Below are positions 53,239-62,424 of a stretch of DNA of 64,000 nucleotides, piece after piece. The first letter of the stretch is position 1, and each line of letters opens with the position of its first letter. Position numbers and translations under genes: made by a program. Source of the stretch: Psychrobacter sp. 1044 (GTDB lineage Bacteria; Pseudomonadota; Gammaproteobacteria; Pseudomonadales; Moraxellaceae); contig NZ_CAJHAZ010000014.1 of assembly GCF_904846525.1 (NCBI RefSeq), positions 1 through 64,000 on the forward strand, given 5' to 3'. A model generated the notes under the pieces. That model did not search any database and had not been told where the DNA came from. It saw only the letters and a list, made by a program, of their open reading frames with translations.

Positions 53239-54474
53239 ATGTCCGTCTATACCCAGTTAACCGATGACCAGTTTGCCGCTTTTTGCCAACGTTTTGGCGT
53301 GTCATTTGCACGTGCCATTCCGATTACCCAAGGTATCAAAAACTCTAACTGGTTTATTCAGACGACTGACGATGTGGATGGCGCACACTCTTATGTATTT
53401 ACGCTATTTGAAGAGCGTCCACCAGAAGACATCGAAAAAATGGCGGTTATCCTTAATCAATTGGATGGTAACTTACCGGTCGCCGCGCCGTTATCACTCG
53501 TTGATAGCGCAGAAAAATGTTATGTCATACGCTATGACAATAAAGCGATTACCTTAGTGCCATGCCTAGCAGGTTCGCATCCACAGCAAACCACACAAGC
53601 GATGTGCCATGAAATTGGCGCCGCTTTAGCGATGCTGCATGAGACATTGCAGGCACTACAACCTGCGGAAGAATATGGCGTGCCTTTATACCCATGGAGC
53701 GAGGTGCGCGATCGTGAAAGGCAGTTTATGCCAGCTGATGAAGCCAAATTGATGAGTGATATCTGGCAGTCTTATACCGATTTGCCACTTGCGACATTGC
53801 CAAAAGGCTTATGTCATTTAGACATGTTCGCTGATAACACGCTATGGAACTTATCGTTAAATAATAGCCAAAAAGGTGAAGAACGTCTGACTGGGTTGTT
53901 AGACTTTACCGAAGTCAGCGTCGAGCACTATGTGATGGATATTGCCATTACGATTAATGATTTTTGTACCACGTGGGGTATGGCTGAACAAGGCGAGTCG
54001 GTGAATTTTGACCGCAGCAAAATGGCGGCTTTCTTGCAAGGCTATGAGTCGAAACGCATGCTCGGTGAAGATGAAAAACGTGCCTTACCAGTGATGCTCG
54101 CAAAAGCGGCGGTGATTTTTTGGCTATTACGTCTCAACGTTATTCACTATAACCGTACCGAAGGTCGTACGGGCGATAACATCATGGTCAAAAATCCTGA
54201 CTTGATGAAGCGTCTAGCCGCTTATCATTGGTCGCATGTTGAAAAAGTGCAAAATACGGTATTTGTTTTGGAACATGCACGTTATAAAGACGACAATAAA
54301 AACAATGATGTCGAAGATTTTAAAATAATCGGTGTGTTTGCGACTGAGCAACAAGCACAAGCTGCTATTGAGCAATTAAAATCACAATCTGGCTTTAAAG
54401 ATTATCCAAACGGTTTTCATATTGATGCTTATCCGTTAAATCAAATTAATTGGTCACAAGGTTTCGGTTGCTAA
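53239..54474 (+). CDS. thrB: Homoserine kinase (ThrB2 type) fused to a DUF7336-like domain
   Basis: Residues 1 to about 325 are a homoserine kinase of the aminoglycoside-phosphotransferase fold, the form found in Pseudomonas and relatives, for threonine synthesis. Motifs are TQGIKNSNWFIQT, VFTLFEERPPEDI, LCHLDMFADNTLWN (catalytic Asp) and LLDFTEVSVEHYVMDIAI. The last ~80 residues (VFVLEHARYKDDN, then KIIGVFATEQQAQAAIEQL and GFKDYPNGFHIDAYPLNQ) look like a separate small domain of the DUF7336 type. The usual homoserine kinase length is about 315-320, so this is a fusion; no stop or ribosome binding site divides the parts. Confidence 0.9.
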   Translation: MSVYTQLTDDQFAAFCQRFGVSFARAIPITQGIKNSNWFIQTTDDVDGAHSYVFTLFEERPPEDIEKMAVILNQLDGNLPVAAPLSLVDSAEKCYVIRYDNKAITLVPCLAGSHPQQTTQAMCHEIGAALAMLHETLQALQPAEEYGVPLYPWSEVRDRERQFMPADEAKLMSDIWQSYTDLPLATLPKGLCHLDMFADNTLWNLSLNNSQKGEERLTGLLDFTEVSVEHYVMDIAITINDFCTTWGMAEQGESVNFDRSKMAAFLQGYESKRMLGEDEKRALPVMLAKAAVIFWLLRLNVIHYNRTEGRTGDNIMVKNPDLMKRLAAYHWSHVEKVQNTVFVLEHARYKDDNKNNDVEDFKIIGVFATEQQAQAAIEQLKSQSGFKDYPNGFHIDAYPLNQINWSQGFGC

Positions 54475-54524
54475 TAGAATATTAGCAACGAGTTATATTT
54501 ATAAATATCTAAAAGGAATTTATC

Positions 54525-54836
54525 ATGACCGATCAAGTTGATAACTGGCACAAACTGGCACGCTACGACACCAATATGCAGGGTGAACTGCATGCCAATC
54601 TGCTGCGTAACAATGGTATTACGGTGTCTCTGCAACCGCTGAGCGCAATGCCGGGTATGAATTCTGGGATTGTGCTGTGGGTACAGGATACTGATTTGGC
54701 GCATGCACAGCGCATTTTAGCGAATATTGACACCGATGGGGCAACGCCTTATGAGATGTTTGATGAAACGTCCGCAGCCAAAATTAACCCTACTTTAAAT
54801 TCTGCACAAGACGACAATAACGGTGGTGAAGTATAA
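54525..54836 (+). CDS. DUF2007-like small protein
   Basis: A 103-residue protein with the pattern WHKLARYDTNMQGELHANLL, then NNGITVSLQPLSAMPG and VLWVQDTDLAHAQRILANID, which resembles DUF2007 (putative signal-transducing protein). Function is unknown. AAAGGA stands about eight bases before the ATG. It is followed directly by the glutamine amidotransferase gene, whose ATG begins at the base after this stop, so the pair is one operon. Confidence 0.75.
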   Translation: MTDQVDNWHKLARYDTNMQGELHANLLRNNGITVSLQPLSAMPGMNSGIVLWVQDTDLAHAQRILANIDTDGATPYEMFDETSAAKINPTLNSAQDDNNGGEV

Positions 54837-55748
54837 ATGTGTCAACTCTTAGGAATGAACTGCAACACCCCAACTGATATTGGCTTTAGCTTTGCAGGTT
54901 TTCGTCGTCGCGGTGGCATGACCGATAGCCATGAAGATGGTTTTGGCATTGCATTTTTTGAGCGCAGTGAATGCGCTAATAATAATGATGAATCGGCAAA
55001 TGACTCAACGGGGCTGCGCTTGTTTCATGACAATCGCCCAAGCCATTTATCGCCCGTGGCTGATTTGGTTAATAACTATCCAATTAAAGCGATGAATGTT
55101 ATCGCACATATTCGTAAAGCAACCCAAGGTCAGAATTGTTTGGCGAATACCCATCCTTTTGTCCGTGAAGTCTGGGGCGAGCAGTGGGTATTTGCGCATA
55201 ATGGACAGATGAATAGCGAATTTATTAAACGCTGCCAGCGCCTGCAAGAAAATGGTAATGCCTCACATTGTCAGCCAGTCGGTTCAACCGATTCTGAGAT
55301 TGCTTTTTGCTACCTTGTTAATCGTTTAAAAAGTAGCTTTAAAACTCGCCCTGATGACCAAACGCTGTTTAACTTTTTGACCACTCAATGTCGTTATTTA
55401 TCCGCCAATGGGTTGTTTAATTGCTTGATATCAAATGGTAGCTGGCAATTGGCTTATGCGGGGAGTTTATTGTTTTATCTCACGCGTCAAGCGCCGTTTG
55501 GTGAGGCGAAATTGGCAGATGATGATTTGGCGATTAACTTTGGCGATGTGACGACAGATACCGATAAAGTGACGATACTAGTGACAGTGCCATTGACTGA
55601 AAATGAAAAATGGCAACAGTTAGCCGTCAATGAATGTCTGATATTTCAAGATGGTGATGTTATTTATAAAGACAGCCCAAGTCAGCGGAAGTTTTTGACG
55701 ATTGATGAAGGGATTGCGGTGGCACGGGCGGTTGGGGCGAGTGTTTAG
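54837..55748 (+). CDS. Class II glutamine amidotransferase, YafJ-like
   Basis: A 303-residue Ntn-type glutamine amidotransferase whose Cys2 (MCQLLGMNCN) is the expected nucleophile. Typical motifs are GGMTDSHEDGFGIAFFE, HIRKATQGQNCLANTHPF and WVFAHNGQM. E. coli YafJ has the same design, with no fused synthase domain; the amide acceptor is unknown. GGTGGTGAAG of the preceding gene can serve as its ribosome binding site. Confidence 0.88.
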   Translation: MCQLLGMNCNTPTDIGFSFAGFRRRGGMTDSHEDGFGIAFFERSECANNNDESANDSTGLRLFHDNRPSHLSPVADLVNNYPIKAMNVIAHIRKATQGQNCLANTHPFVREVWGEQWVFAHNGQMNSEFIKRCQRLQENGNASHCQPVGSTDSEIAFCYLVNRLKSSFKTRPDDQTLFNFLTTQCRYLSANGLFNCLISNGSWQLAYAGSLLFYLTRQAPFGEAKLADDDLAINFGDVTTDTDKVTILVTVPLTENEKWQQLAVNECLIFQDGDVIYKDSPSQRKFLTIDEGIAVARAVGASV

Positions 55749-55772
55749 GGTTTAACTTTTGTAGAGAAAGAT

Positions 55773-56714
55773 ATGAGAACTAGTGAAAGTACGTTTTACG
55801 TTTTTAGATACTCTTTAGTGAAAGAACAGCAAGAAACTTTGATTCCTGTCAATTTACCTACTATTAAAGGGGATGCTATTAAAGTAGCAGTTACAGATGA
55901 TAGAGAGTGGATGGATAAAAACGTAAAGTTTAGTTTTGTAGGGTTCAGTGATTCTATTAGAAGAGAGAGTAAGGAAACAAATAAGCGCTCAAGTATCCTT
56001 ATAGGAAAGTTAGCTAGATTAAAGAAAACGAATGTTGGCGAGAAGATTCCAGGCGATATTGTTAATAGCGTAGAAGACGATTGGATTCCAGTTATAGTAA
56101 TATTCGATACAGTTGAACAATTAATTTTTGTTCAAAAAAGCTCTAAATTTGGAGATGTAAAATATATTGCTAAAAAGCTACAGAAAGGATTATTTGATCC
56201 AATTCTATTAAACTATAATTATAGGGTTTTTGTTGAACCTATACCTGTTAAAGGCGAATTTTGGCATGCCGTTAATAAATATAATAGAATTTATGAACTT
56301 AACTTAACCTTGATTTCTCCTAATATTTTAGAAACTAACAAAAAGGCAAGAAGTGCTTTAGAAGCATTGCATAGCTTGTATTCTCAAGATAAAACAGAAA
56401 TTAAGATGAAAAGTGAGTCTGGAAATTTAAAAATCCCTGAACTACCTACCGAAGATTATGTAGAGTATATCGAAGAAGGCGAGGGTGAATGGAAACTTAA
56501 AGTCAATGATAATGGTGTTAGAAAAATAATTTCAAGTGCTTCGTTGACAGAAACTATTGAACTTCCTGTGTATAAGAATGTAAATGAAGTTTTACTAAAT
56601 AGCCAATATGAGCTTGATGTGCAAGAGGTGCAGGATTACGATAACGTACAAAGTAGGGTAGCAACAAAGCTAACAGATAGGATACTAGATTTTATCAAGC
56701 GTAGACATGATTAA
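55773..56714 (+). CDS. Uncharacterised protein, first gene of a two-gene A+T-rich module
   Basis: A 313-residue cytosolic protein I cannot assign with confidence. A mixed alpha/beta first part (FYVFRYSLVKEQQ, then DWIPVIVIFDTVEQLIFVQK, FVEPIPVKGEFWHAVNKY and LNLTLISPNILETN) is reminiscent of DUF4747-type proteins seen near phage-defence genes. A charged helical tail follows. It is markedly A+T-rich beside the glutamine amidotransferase gene, which suggests recent acquisition. Its stop codon overlaps the next gene's ATG by one base. AGAAAG precedes the ATG. A defence role is only an inference from module shape and composition. Confidence 0.7.
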   Translation: MRTSESTFYVFRYSLVKEQQETLIPVNLPTIKGDAIKVAVTDDREWMDKNVKFSFVGFSDSIRRESKETNKRSSILIGKLARLKKTNVGEKIPGDIVNSVEDDWIPVIVIFDTVEQLIFVQKSSKFGDVKYIAKKLQKGLFDPILLNYNYRVFVEPIPVKGEFWHAVNKYNRIYELNLTLISPNILETNKKARSALEALHSLYSQDKTEIKMKSESGNLKIPELPTEDYVEYIEEGEGEWKLKVNDNGVRKIISSASLTETIELPVYKNVNEVLLNSQYELDVQEVQDYDNVQSRVATKLTDRILDFIKRRHD

Positions 56715-57205
56715 TGCAAAAGTTAATAACAATCTTTTTAATCACTTTTGTTATAGTATTAGTATTAATTACTTTTACTAGCGGAAATATTTTACCAGTA
56801 TTTTCGAGGTTGTTTGAAGGCTATTTTGCTATATTAACGGTTTTCGGTGCTACATCTATAGCTTTTTCGAATTACTTAGATACTGTCATACGAGATATTT
56901 CTGAAAAGAAGAAGTTAGAAGATTTAGAAGCCTATTCAAATGTAGTAGATAGTTTCATCGATTTAAAAAATGAATTAATATCAAACGTTCTCCTGTTTGT
57001 CGGATTAATAATTGCTAACTATATCCTTCTAGGAGTTGTTGATCTCAATATAAATATATGCATTTTGGGAATAAAAGTAAATTGGATTATCGGTAGTGTC
57101 CAACTTTCTCTATTTGTCGTAGCTACATACATAGTTTATAACCAAATCTCGTCTTTCAAAACAGCTAACGAATTTAAAAGGGTAATACTTAAAGGCGAGA
57201 GCTAA
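56714..57205 (+). CDS. Small four-TM membrane protein, partner of the preceding gene
   Basis: A 163-residue membrane protein with hydrophobic segments at about 4-22, 36-54, 90-109 and 122-142. A charged, coiled-coil-like loop (residues 57-88) lies between the second and third. I do not recognise the family. It starts at the last base of the preceding stop (TAATG), so the two are translationally coupled. The overall plan, four TM helices with a coiled-coil middle, resembles small membrane effectors of defence systems; that is inference. Confidence 0.72.
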   Translation: MQKLITIFLITFVIVLVLITFTSGNILPVFSRLFEGYFAILTVFGATSIAFSNYLDTVIRDISEKKKLEDLEAYSNVVDSFIDLKNELISNVLLFVGLIIANYILLGVVDLNINICILGIKVNWIIGSVQLSLFVVATYIVYNQISSFKTANEFKRVILKGES

Positions 57206-57208
57206 CCA

Positions 57209-57799
57209 TTAACCCAAATACATCCCACAACACCGCTTAAACTTCTCACCCGACCCGCAAACACACGGCTGTTTCTGCGTGACGTTTATAGTGACGGTCG
57301 GATCTAAAAAGTACCAATACTCCTCATTATTGATTTTGTCTGTCACCTTCACAAAGGCAGACAATTCATGATGCGCCTGCACTTTCTCTTCTAAAGTACT
57401 TGCATTATTAGTTGACTTGAAATAAGCCTTAAACTCAACTTGCGCATGGCGTTTGCCTAGCTTTGGCATGTGCGCTACGATTTTTAATCCTGCCCAATTT
57501 GTCTCTTTTGCCCACGATTCAATCGCGTTAATATCTAGCAAGCCTTGCTGCGCGGGTAGCGTAGTCTTGACGATATAGTCTGGCTTAATCAACACAAACG
57601 CACTATAGCGCGTGCGCATGAGACGTTCGGCTGTCTCCGCTTTTATACCATCTGCTTTGCCAACCTCACCATTACAAAGAGCATCATTATAAACAGCCTC
57701 ATGATAAGGCTGACAGCAATCTTTATACAGTAGTGGTGAGCTGATAGCGCTTGATGATGGATGAATTTGGCAAGGGCAAACGTGTAGATTAGGTTGCAT
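57209..57799 (-). CDS. YchJ-family SEC-C motif protein (UPF0225)
   Basis: A 196-residue protein with two zinc-binding Cys clusters: an N-terminal CPCQ...CCQPYHEA (about residues 8-32, longer spacing than usual) and a C-terminal SEC-C motif CVCGSGEKFKRCCG at about 178-191. The central domain (MRTRYSAFVLIKPDYIVKTTLP, WAGLKIVAH, VEFKAYFKS, YWFLDPTV-like) is the NTF2-like fold of YchJ. Function is unknown. The gene converges with the two-gene module and ends 4 bases from it. Confidence 0.9.
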   Translation of the reverse strand: MQPNLHVCPCQIHPSSSAISSPLLYKDCCQPYHEAVYNDALCNGEVGKADGIKAETAERLMRTRYSAFVLIKPDYIVKTTLPAQQGLLDINAIESWAKETNWAGLKIVAHMPKLGKRHAQVEFKAYFKSTNNASTLEEKVQAHHELSAFVKVTDKINNEEYWYFLDPTVTINVTQKQPCVCGSGEKFKRCCGMYLG

Positions 57800-57844
57800 G
57801 TTTTATTCTCATTTTCGCTTGGGTTTTACTGCTTTACCGTATCT

Positions 57845-58561
57845 TTATCGCAGCATGCTTTTTATCAGTTCTGGCAATATGCCTACTTTTAGCTGTGCCC
57901 ATGGTGCTGGGTCGCGCAGCTGCTGCCAAAATGTATCAAACGGCGGGGCAAAATAGACCAACATGGCGAGCAGTGTATATAGTAATAAATACCACCACTT
58001 ATCTTTAGGCTGATAAAACTTCATCGCTGTACCTGATGAGCGCTTCATTTTCATATTCGATAAGTTAACACTATATAGCTCGTCCAATGTTAAATGCACT
58101 AGCGCGCCACCGAATAAAAATAAACCGTAAAACCAGCTTGCCGTCAGTGGAAGGTGCAAGACGTAGTAGCTTAAATAAGTCAGCCCCAAACCCAAAATTG
58201 CCACATAAGGCACGGAGTGAATCACGCCGCGATGCACGGTCATGTTGGTAAAAATAGAGAAAACCACATAACGCATAAAGCCGTAGCCTGCTAGCCATAA
58301 TGCAATCAGGGCGAGCAAACTCAGCTCACTGCGCCAATGCATGACCAAACCAAAGGCAAAAATAAACGAAGTAATATTAAACCCAAGTTTAATCGGTGTG
58401 GAGTTGTCAGAATCCAAATCGGGAAGTAGCCCACCGATGGTGCCGAGCGCCACGCAAACTAAAAACCCCGAGTCATCAATCAATCCCGCTTTATAAACTG
58501 TCAAACTGAGTGTACCACTGACCATAAATGCAACATTCAGGTGGGTGTTAAAATTTGCCAT
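57845..58561 (-). CDS. Membrane-bound metal-dependent hydrolase, YdjM-like
   Basis: A 238-residue inner-membrane protein of the YdjM/DUF457 family. Conserved polar sites are LPDLDSDNSTP, HRGVIHSVPYVA and HLTLDELYSVN, with about five TM helices and an HLNVAF start. The family is thought to hydrolyse a lipid-linked substrate and in some species it is SOS-induced. I saw no LexA box. The start is at 58561, 45 bases beyond the YchJ-like gene on the same strand, so they may be one operon. Confidence 0.87.
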   Translation of the reverse strand: MANFNTHLNVAFMVSGTLSLTVYKAGLIDDSGFLVCVALGTIGGLLPDLDSDNSTPIKLGFNITSFIFAFGLVMHWRSELSLLALIALWLAGYGFMRYVVFSIFTNMTVHRGVIHSVPYVAILGLGLTYLSYYVLHLPLTASWFYGLFLFGGALVHLTLDELYSVNLSNMKMKRSSGTAMKFYQPKDKWWYLLLYTLLAMLVYFAPPFDTFWQQLRDPAPWAQLKVGILPELIKSMLR

Positions 58562-59021
58562 AAAAACTCATCAATAAGTAGCGCGCGAAACGATTGTTTC
58601 GAGGCGTTTGCCTAGCGGTAAAAAAGCGCACCATAATAGCATAGCGCAGCCAAACGTCTAAGAGATAAGGCTCGTATGCAGCGACTGGTTTACCCACTAC
58701 CTTTGATTCTAATATGTCTTTGGAAAATATATTGATACTTAATAATAGAACGTTAAACCCTTGTTACGTTTACGATTATGCCACGATTTGACAACGTCTA
58801 GACGTTAACAAAGCGCCGCCGTTTTGTTATGGTAAAAGAGCGTTATTGTTAAGTCCTAAAGAGTCGCTTAGCTATTTTGTTAACTCAACTTTATATTCTA
58901 CTGTGTCAGATAATAATGATTTTGAATACAACTCTTACAATCATCTATTTAGCCACCAATCCTCAGCATAAACCTATAACCGTTTGGGCTTAGGATTTAT
59001 AACAACGATAAGGAAGCTACC
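58562..59021. other. Intergenic region upstream of acnA
   Basis: This 460-base gap lies between the divergent YdjM-like gene and acnA. It should hold both promoters. The only structured signal found is the 14-base palindrome AACGTCTAGACGTT at 58793-58806, which overlaps a TTGACA box. No coding frame or RNA gene was found. Confidence 0.55.
58793..58806. promoter_or_regulatory. Perfect palindrome, possible operator upstream of acnA
   Basis: AACGTCTAGACGTT overlaps TTGACA (58788-58793), about 215 bases before the acnA start. It could be an operator of acnA or of the divergent membrane protein gene, or chance. Confidence 0.3.
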
Positions 59022-61820
59022 ATGAGTGATATTTTTAATGTAAAAGACACCATTTCGGTCGATGGCAAGGAACATGCCTATTACAGTTTGCCAAAGCTGA
59101 CCGAAACTTTTGAGCACATCAGCAAATTACCATTTTGCATGAAAATCGTCTTAGAAAACCTCTTACGTAATGAAGATGATGGTCAATCTGTCGGCAAAAA
59201 CCATATCGAAGCCGTTGCTAACTGGGATGCAGGCGCAGAAGCGTCAAAAGAGATCGCCTTTATGCCAGCCCGTGTGGTCTTGCAAGATTTCACTGGTGTG
59301 CCGTCAGTTGTCGATTTGGCAGCCATGCGTGATGCCGTGGTTGAGCTTGGCGGTCGTGCTGAGCAAATTAACCCATTTATCCCAAGTGAATTGGTCGTCG
59401 ATCACTCTGTACAAGTCGATGCTTATGGTCGTGAAGATGCGCTTGATTTGAACGAAAAAATTGAATTTAAACGTAATAATGAACGTTATGAATTCCTGCA
59501 TTGGGGTCGTAATGCGTTTAAAAACTTTGTGGTCGTACCACCAGCGACGGGTATTGTGCATCAGGTTAACCTTGAATACTTAGCTCGTGTTGTAATGGCT
59601 GCTGATGTCAATGTTGATGGTAAAAGTGAGCTGACGGCTTATCCTGATACGGTGTTTGGTACGGACAGCCACACGACGATGATTAATGGTATTGGCGTGC
59701 TTGGTTGGGGCGTGGGCGGTATTGAAGCGGAAGCGGCAATGCTTGGCCAACCGTCATCGATGCTGATTCCACAAGTGGTCGGCTTTGAGCTAAAAGGTAA
59801 ACTCACTGAAGGCGTTACGGCGACGGATTTGGTATTGCGTGTGGTTGAAATGCTAAGAGCGCATGGCGTGGTTGGTAAATTCGTCGAGTTTTATGGCGAA
59901 GGCTTACATAGTATGCCACTGGCGGATCGTGCGACGATTGCCAATATGTCGCCAGAATATGGGGCAACCTGTGGTATTTTCCCGATTGACCAAATGGCGA
60001 TTGATTATCTGCGTCTATCAGGTCGTGAAGAAAGCCAGATTGAGTTGGTCGAAAAGTATGCCAAGGCGCAAGGCTTATGGCACGATGCCGATACCCCAGC
60101 GGCGACTTATTCAAGTAAATTAGAGCTTGATTTATCATCGGTACAGCCCGCACTTGCCGGTCCGAACTTGCCACAGCAGCGTATCAATTTATCTGATATG
60201 CACGAAAAATTTGGCGAAACTTTAGAAAAAATGACCAAAGACCGCAAGTCAGAAGTCGAAGGCAAGGTACGCTTTGATGAAGAAGGCGGCGAGCAAGAGC
60301 AAGCGGATAGACTCTACGCTAAGCCTAATGTTTTTTCTGACGTCAATATCGATGATAAGAGCCATAAATTGCGTGATGGTTCTGTCGTTATCGCAGCGAT
60401 TACCTCATGTACCAATACCTCAAACCCTGCGGTGATGATTGGCGCGGGCTTGGTGGCGAAAAAAGCCGCTGCAAAAGGTCTAAAAGCCAAGCCTTGGGTC
60501 AAAACTTCATTAGCTCCCGGGTCGAAAGTCGTCACCGATTATCTTGAAAAATCTAAGTTAATGGACGAGCTTGAAAAAACAGGCTTCTATTTAGTGGGTT
60601 ATGGTTGTACCACTTGTATCGGTAACTCAGGACCGCTCTTAGAATCGATTGAAAAAGGTATCGAAGAAAAAGACTTAGTCGCTGCTGCCGTGTTGTCAGG
60701 TAACCGTAACTTTGAAGGTCGTATCCACTCGCACGTAAAAGCGAGCTACTTAGCGTCACCACCACTCGTAGTTGCTTATGCGCTGGCAGGTACGGTTGAT
60801 ATTGATTTAACGACGCAGCCGTTAGGACAAGATCAAGATGGCAAAGATGTTTTCTTAAAAGATATCTGGCCAACGTCAGATGAGATCAATGAGCTGATTG
60901 CCAATAATATCGACGCCGATATGTTCCGCAAAAACTACGGCGAAGTGTTTGACGGTAGTGCCGCATGGAACGCTATTAGCTCAGCCGATAGCCAGTTGTA
61001 TCCGTGGAGCGAAGCGTCTACTTATATCAAAAACCCACCGTTCTTTGATGGAATGACCATGGAGCCAGAAGGTATTCCTGATATTGAAGGCGCACGCATC
61101 TTAGGGTTGTTCGGTGACTCAATCACCACTGACCATATCTCGCCAGCGGGTAATATCGATCCAGACTCGCCAGCAGGTAAGTACTTGCAAGAGCGCGGTG
61201 TGATGCAAGCCGACTTCAATAGCTATGGCTCACGCCGTGGTAATGACGCAGTCATGACACGTGGTACTTTCGCCAATATCCGTATCAAAAATACCATGAT
61301 GGCTGGCAAAGAGGGCGGTTATACTTATTACTTTAACGGTGATAGTGCCACGCTTCAAGACGGCGAAGAAATGGCCATCTATGATGCGGCAATGAAGTAT
61401 AAAGAAGACAAGCGTCCGCTCGTGGTACTTGGCGGTGCAGAATATGGCTCTGGCTCTAGCCGTGACTGGGCAGCGAAGGGTACGATTTTGCTTGGCGTAA
61501 AAGCAGTATTGACTAGCTCGTTCGAACGTATTCACCGCTCAAACCTCGTCGGTATGGGTGTGTTGCCATTGACCTTTAAAGACGGTGAAAATGCTGATAC
61601 CTATAAACTGGACGGCTCAGAAGTGCTTAGTATTACAGGTCTAGATAATGGCGAAAGTAAGACCGCCAAAGTCACGGCCACACGTGCCGATGGTTCGTCT
61701 GAGAGCTTTGATGTCAATGTGATGCTCCAGACGCCAAAAGAGCGCGAGTACGTGCGTCACGGCGGCGTATTGCACTATGTGCTACGTCAGTTAGCTGCTG
61801 AGAGCAAAAACGCAGCGTAA
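59022..61820 (+). CDS. acnA: Aconitate hydratase A
   Basis: A 932-residue monomeric aconitase with a 4Fe-4S cluster; it interconverts citrate and isocitrate in the TCA cycle. Cluster ligands are in SCTNTSNPAVM and GYGCTTCIGNSG. Substrate motifs are FGTDSHTTMINGIG, SYGSRRGNDAVMTRGTFANIR and GAEYGSGSSRDWAAKG. Length is slightly over the E. coli AcnA (891), with a hydrophilic insertion at about 395-440 (KDRKSEVEGKVRFDEEGG). AAGGAAG precedes the ATG. It is closed by a strong terminator. Confidence 0.96.
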   Translation: MSDIFNVKDTISVDGKEHAYYSLPKLTETFEHISKLPFCMKIVLENLLRNEDDGQSVGKNHIEAVANWDAGAEASKEIAFMPARVVLQDFTGVPSVVDLAAMRDAVVELGGRAEQINPFIPSELVVDHSVQVDAYGREDALDLNEKIEFKRNNERYEFLHWGRNAFKNFVVVPPATGIVHQVNLEYLARVVMAADVNVDGKSELTAYPDTVFGTDSHTTMINGIGVLGWGVGGIEAEAAMLGQPSSMLIPQVVGFELKGKLTEGVTATDLVLRVVEMLRAHGVVGKFVEFYGEGLHSMPLADRATIANMSPEYGATCGIFPIDQMAIDYLRLSGREESQIELVEKYAKAQGLWHDADTPAATYSSKLELDLSSVQPALAGPNLPQQRINLSDMHEKFGETLEKMTKDRKSEVEGKVRFDEEGGEQEQADRLYAKPNVFSDVNIDDKSHKLRDGSVVIAAITSCTNTSNPAVMIGAGLVAKKAAAKGLKAKPWVKTSLAPGSKVVTDYLEKSKLMDELEKTGFYLVGYGCTTCIGNSGPLLESIEKGIEEKDLVAAAVLSGNRNFEGRIHSHVKASYLASPPLVVAYALAGTVDIDLTTQPLGQDQDGKDVFLKDIWPTSDEINELIANNIDADMFRKNYGEVFDGSAAWNAISSADSQLYPWSEASTYIKNPPFFDGMTMEPEGIPDIEGARILGLFGDSITTDHISPAGNIDPDSPAGKYLQERGVMQADFNSYGSRRGNDAVMTRGTFANIRIKNTMMAGKEGGYTYYFNGDSATLQDGEEMAIYDAAMKYKEDKRPLVVLGGAEYGSGSSRDWAAKGTILLGVKAVLTSSFERIHRSNLVGMGVLPLTFKDGENADTYKLDGSEVLSITGLDNGESKTAKVTATRADGSSESFDVNVMLQTPKEREYVRHGGVLHYVLRQLAAESKNAA

Positions 61821-61842
61821 TAGTCAATTGAGCTTAGAATGA

Positions 61843-61884
61843 TAAAAAGCCCAATCCCAGTCAAAGTAGGGGATTGGGCTTTTT
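61843..61884 (+). terminator. Intrinsic terminator after acnA
   Basis: AAAAAGCCCAATCCC pairs with GGGATTGGGCTTTTT around an 11-base loop and ends in six T, about 25 bases past the acnA stop. It also has an A-run on the left and can serve the convergent gene. Confidence 0.92.
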
Positions 61885-61933
61885 TATTATCTGGGAAAAG
61901 GGAAACACGTATCTGCAAATCTATTTCAATGAA

Positions 61934-62392
61934 CTATCTAAAGTTTTCATTCCAGCTCTCCTTAAATATTTTATTTAAGAATGCTTCTTTATTGATACTG
62001 CCGTCATTGTTTAAGCAGGTCTTATCGACAAAAAGATAATTCGTCCAACTGATATCAGGAGACAGTTCATTGATTTCATTTACGATATCAACTTCACTAA
62101 TTTCAGAGAAATCTCTAATAACAAGTTTTTGTGCCAACTCTAAAATGCGACTTTTTGTTTTATACTCATGAGAATTTGGATACTCAGAAATTTTATCAAA
62201 AAATTTCTCATAATGGATACTTAAGTCTTCGTTTACATATTCATCACTCCAGAATATATAGTCACTCCAAAATGGGTCAGGAGACAGTTTGTCTAGTTCA
62301 CGCTTTATTGCTACTTGCCTTGACTCTGAGCATGGAGTATTAATTAACTCTTCAAGTAATAAAGTGATTTTTTGCTTAGTATCATCGTTCAT
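61934..62392 (-). CDS. Immunity-like repeat protein, hypothetical
   Basis: I choose the ATG at 62392 (MNDDTKQK), which has GAGGAAA about six bases upstream; an ATG at 62428 would add 12 residues. The protein is acidic, about 152 residues, and consists of two related halves. The first has LDKLSPDPFWSDYIFWSDEY, the second INELSPDISWTNYLFVDKTC, each followed by a KFFDKI/AFLNKI helix. The SPDPxWxDYIF pattern reminds me of small bacterial toxin-immunity proteins, so an orphan immunity protein is possible. It lies just after the LysE-type gene on the same strand. Confidence 0.68.
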   Translation of the reverse strand: MNDDTKQKITLLLEELINTPCSESRQVAIKRELDKLSPDPFWSDYIFWSDEYVNEDLSIHYEKFFDKISEYPNSHEYKTKSRILELAQKLVIRDFSEISEVDIVNEINELSPDISWTNYLFVDKTCLNNDGSINKEAFLNKIFKESWNENFR

Positions 62393-62424
62393 TATTATTT
62401 CCTCTGCTATTGATTCCAATGGTT

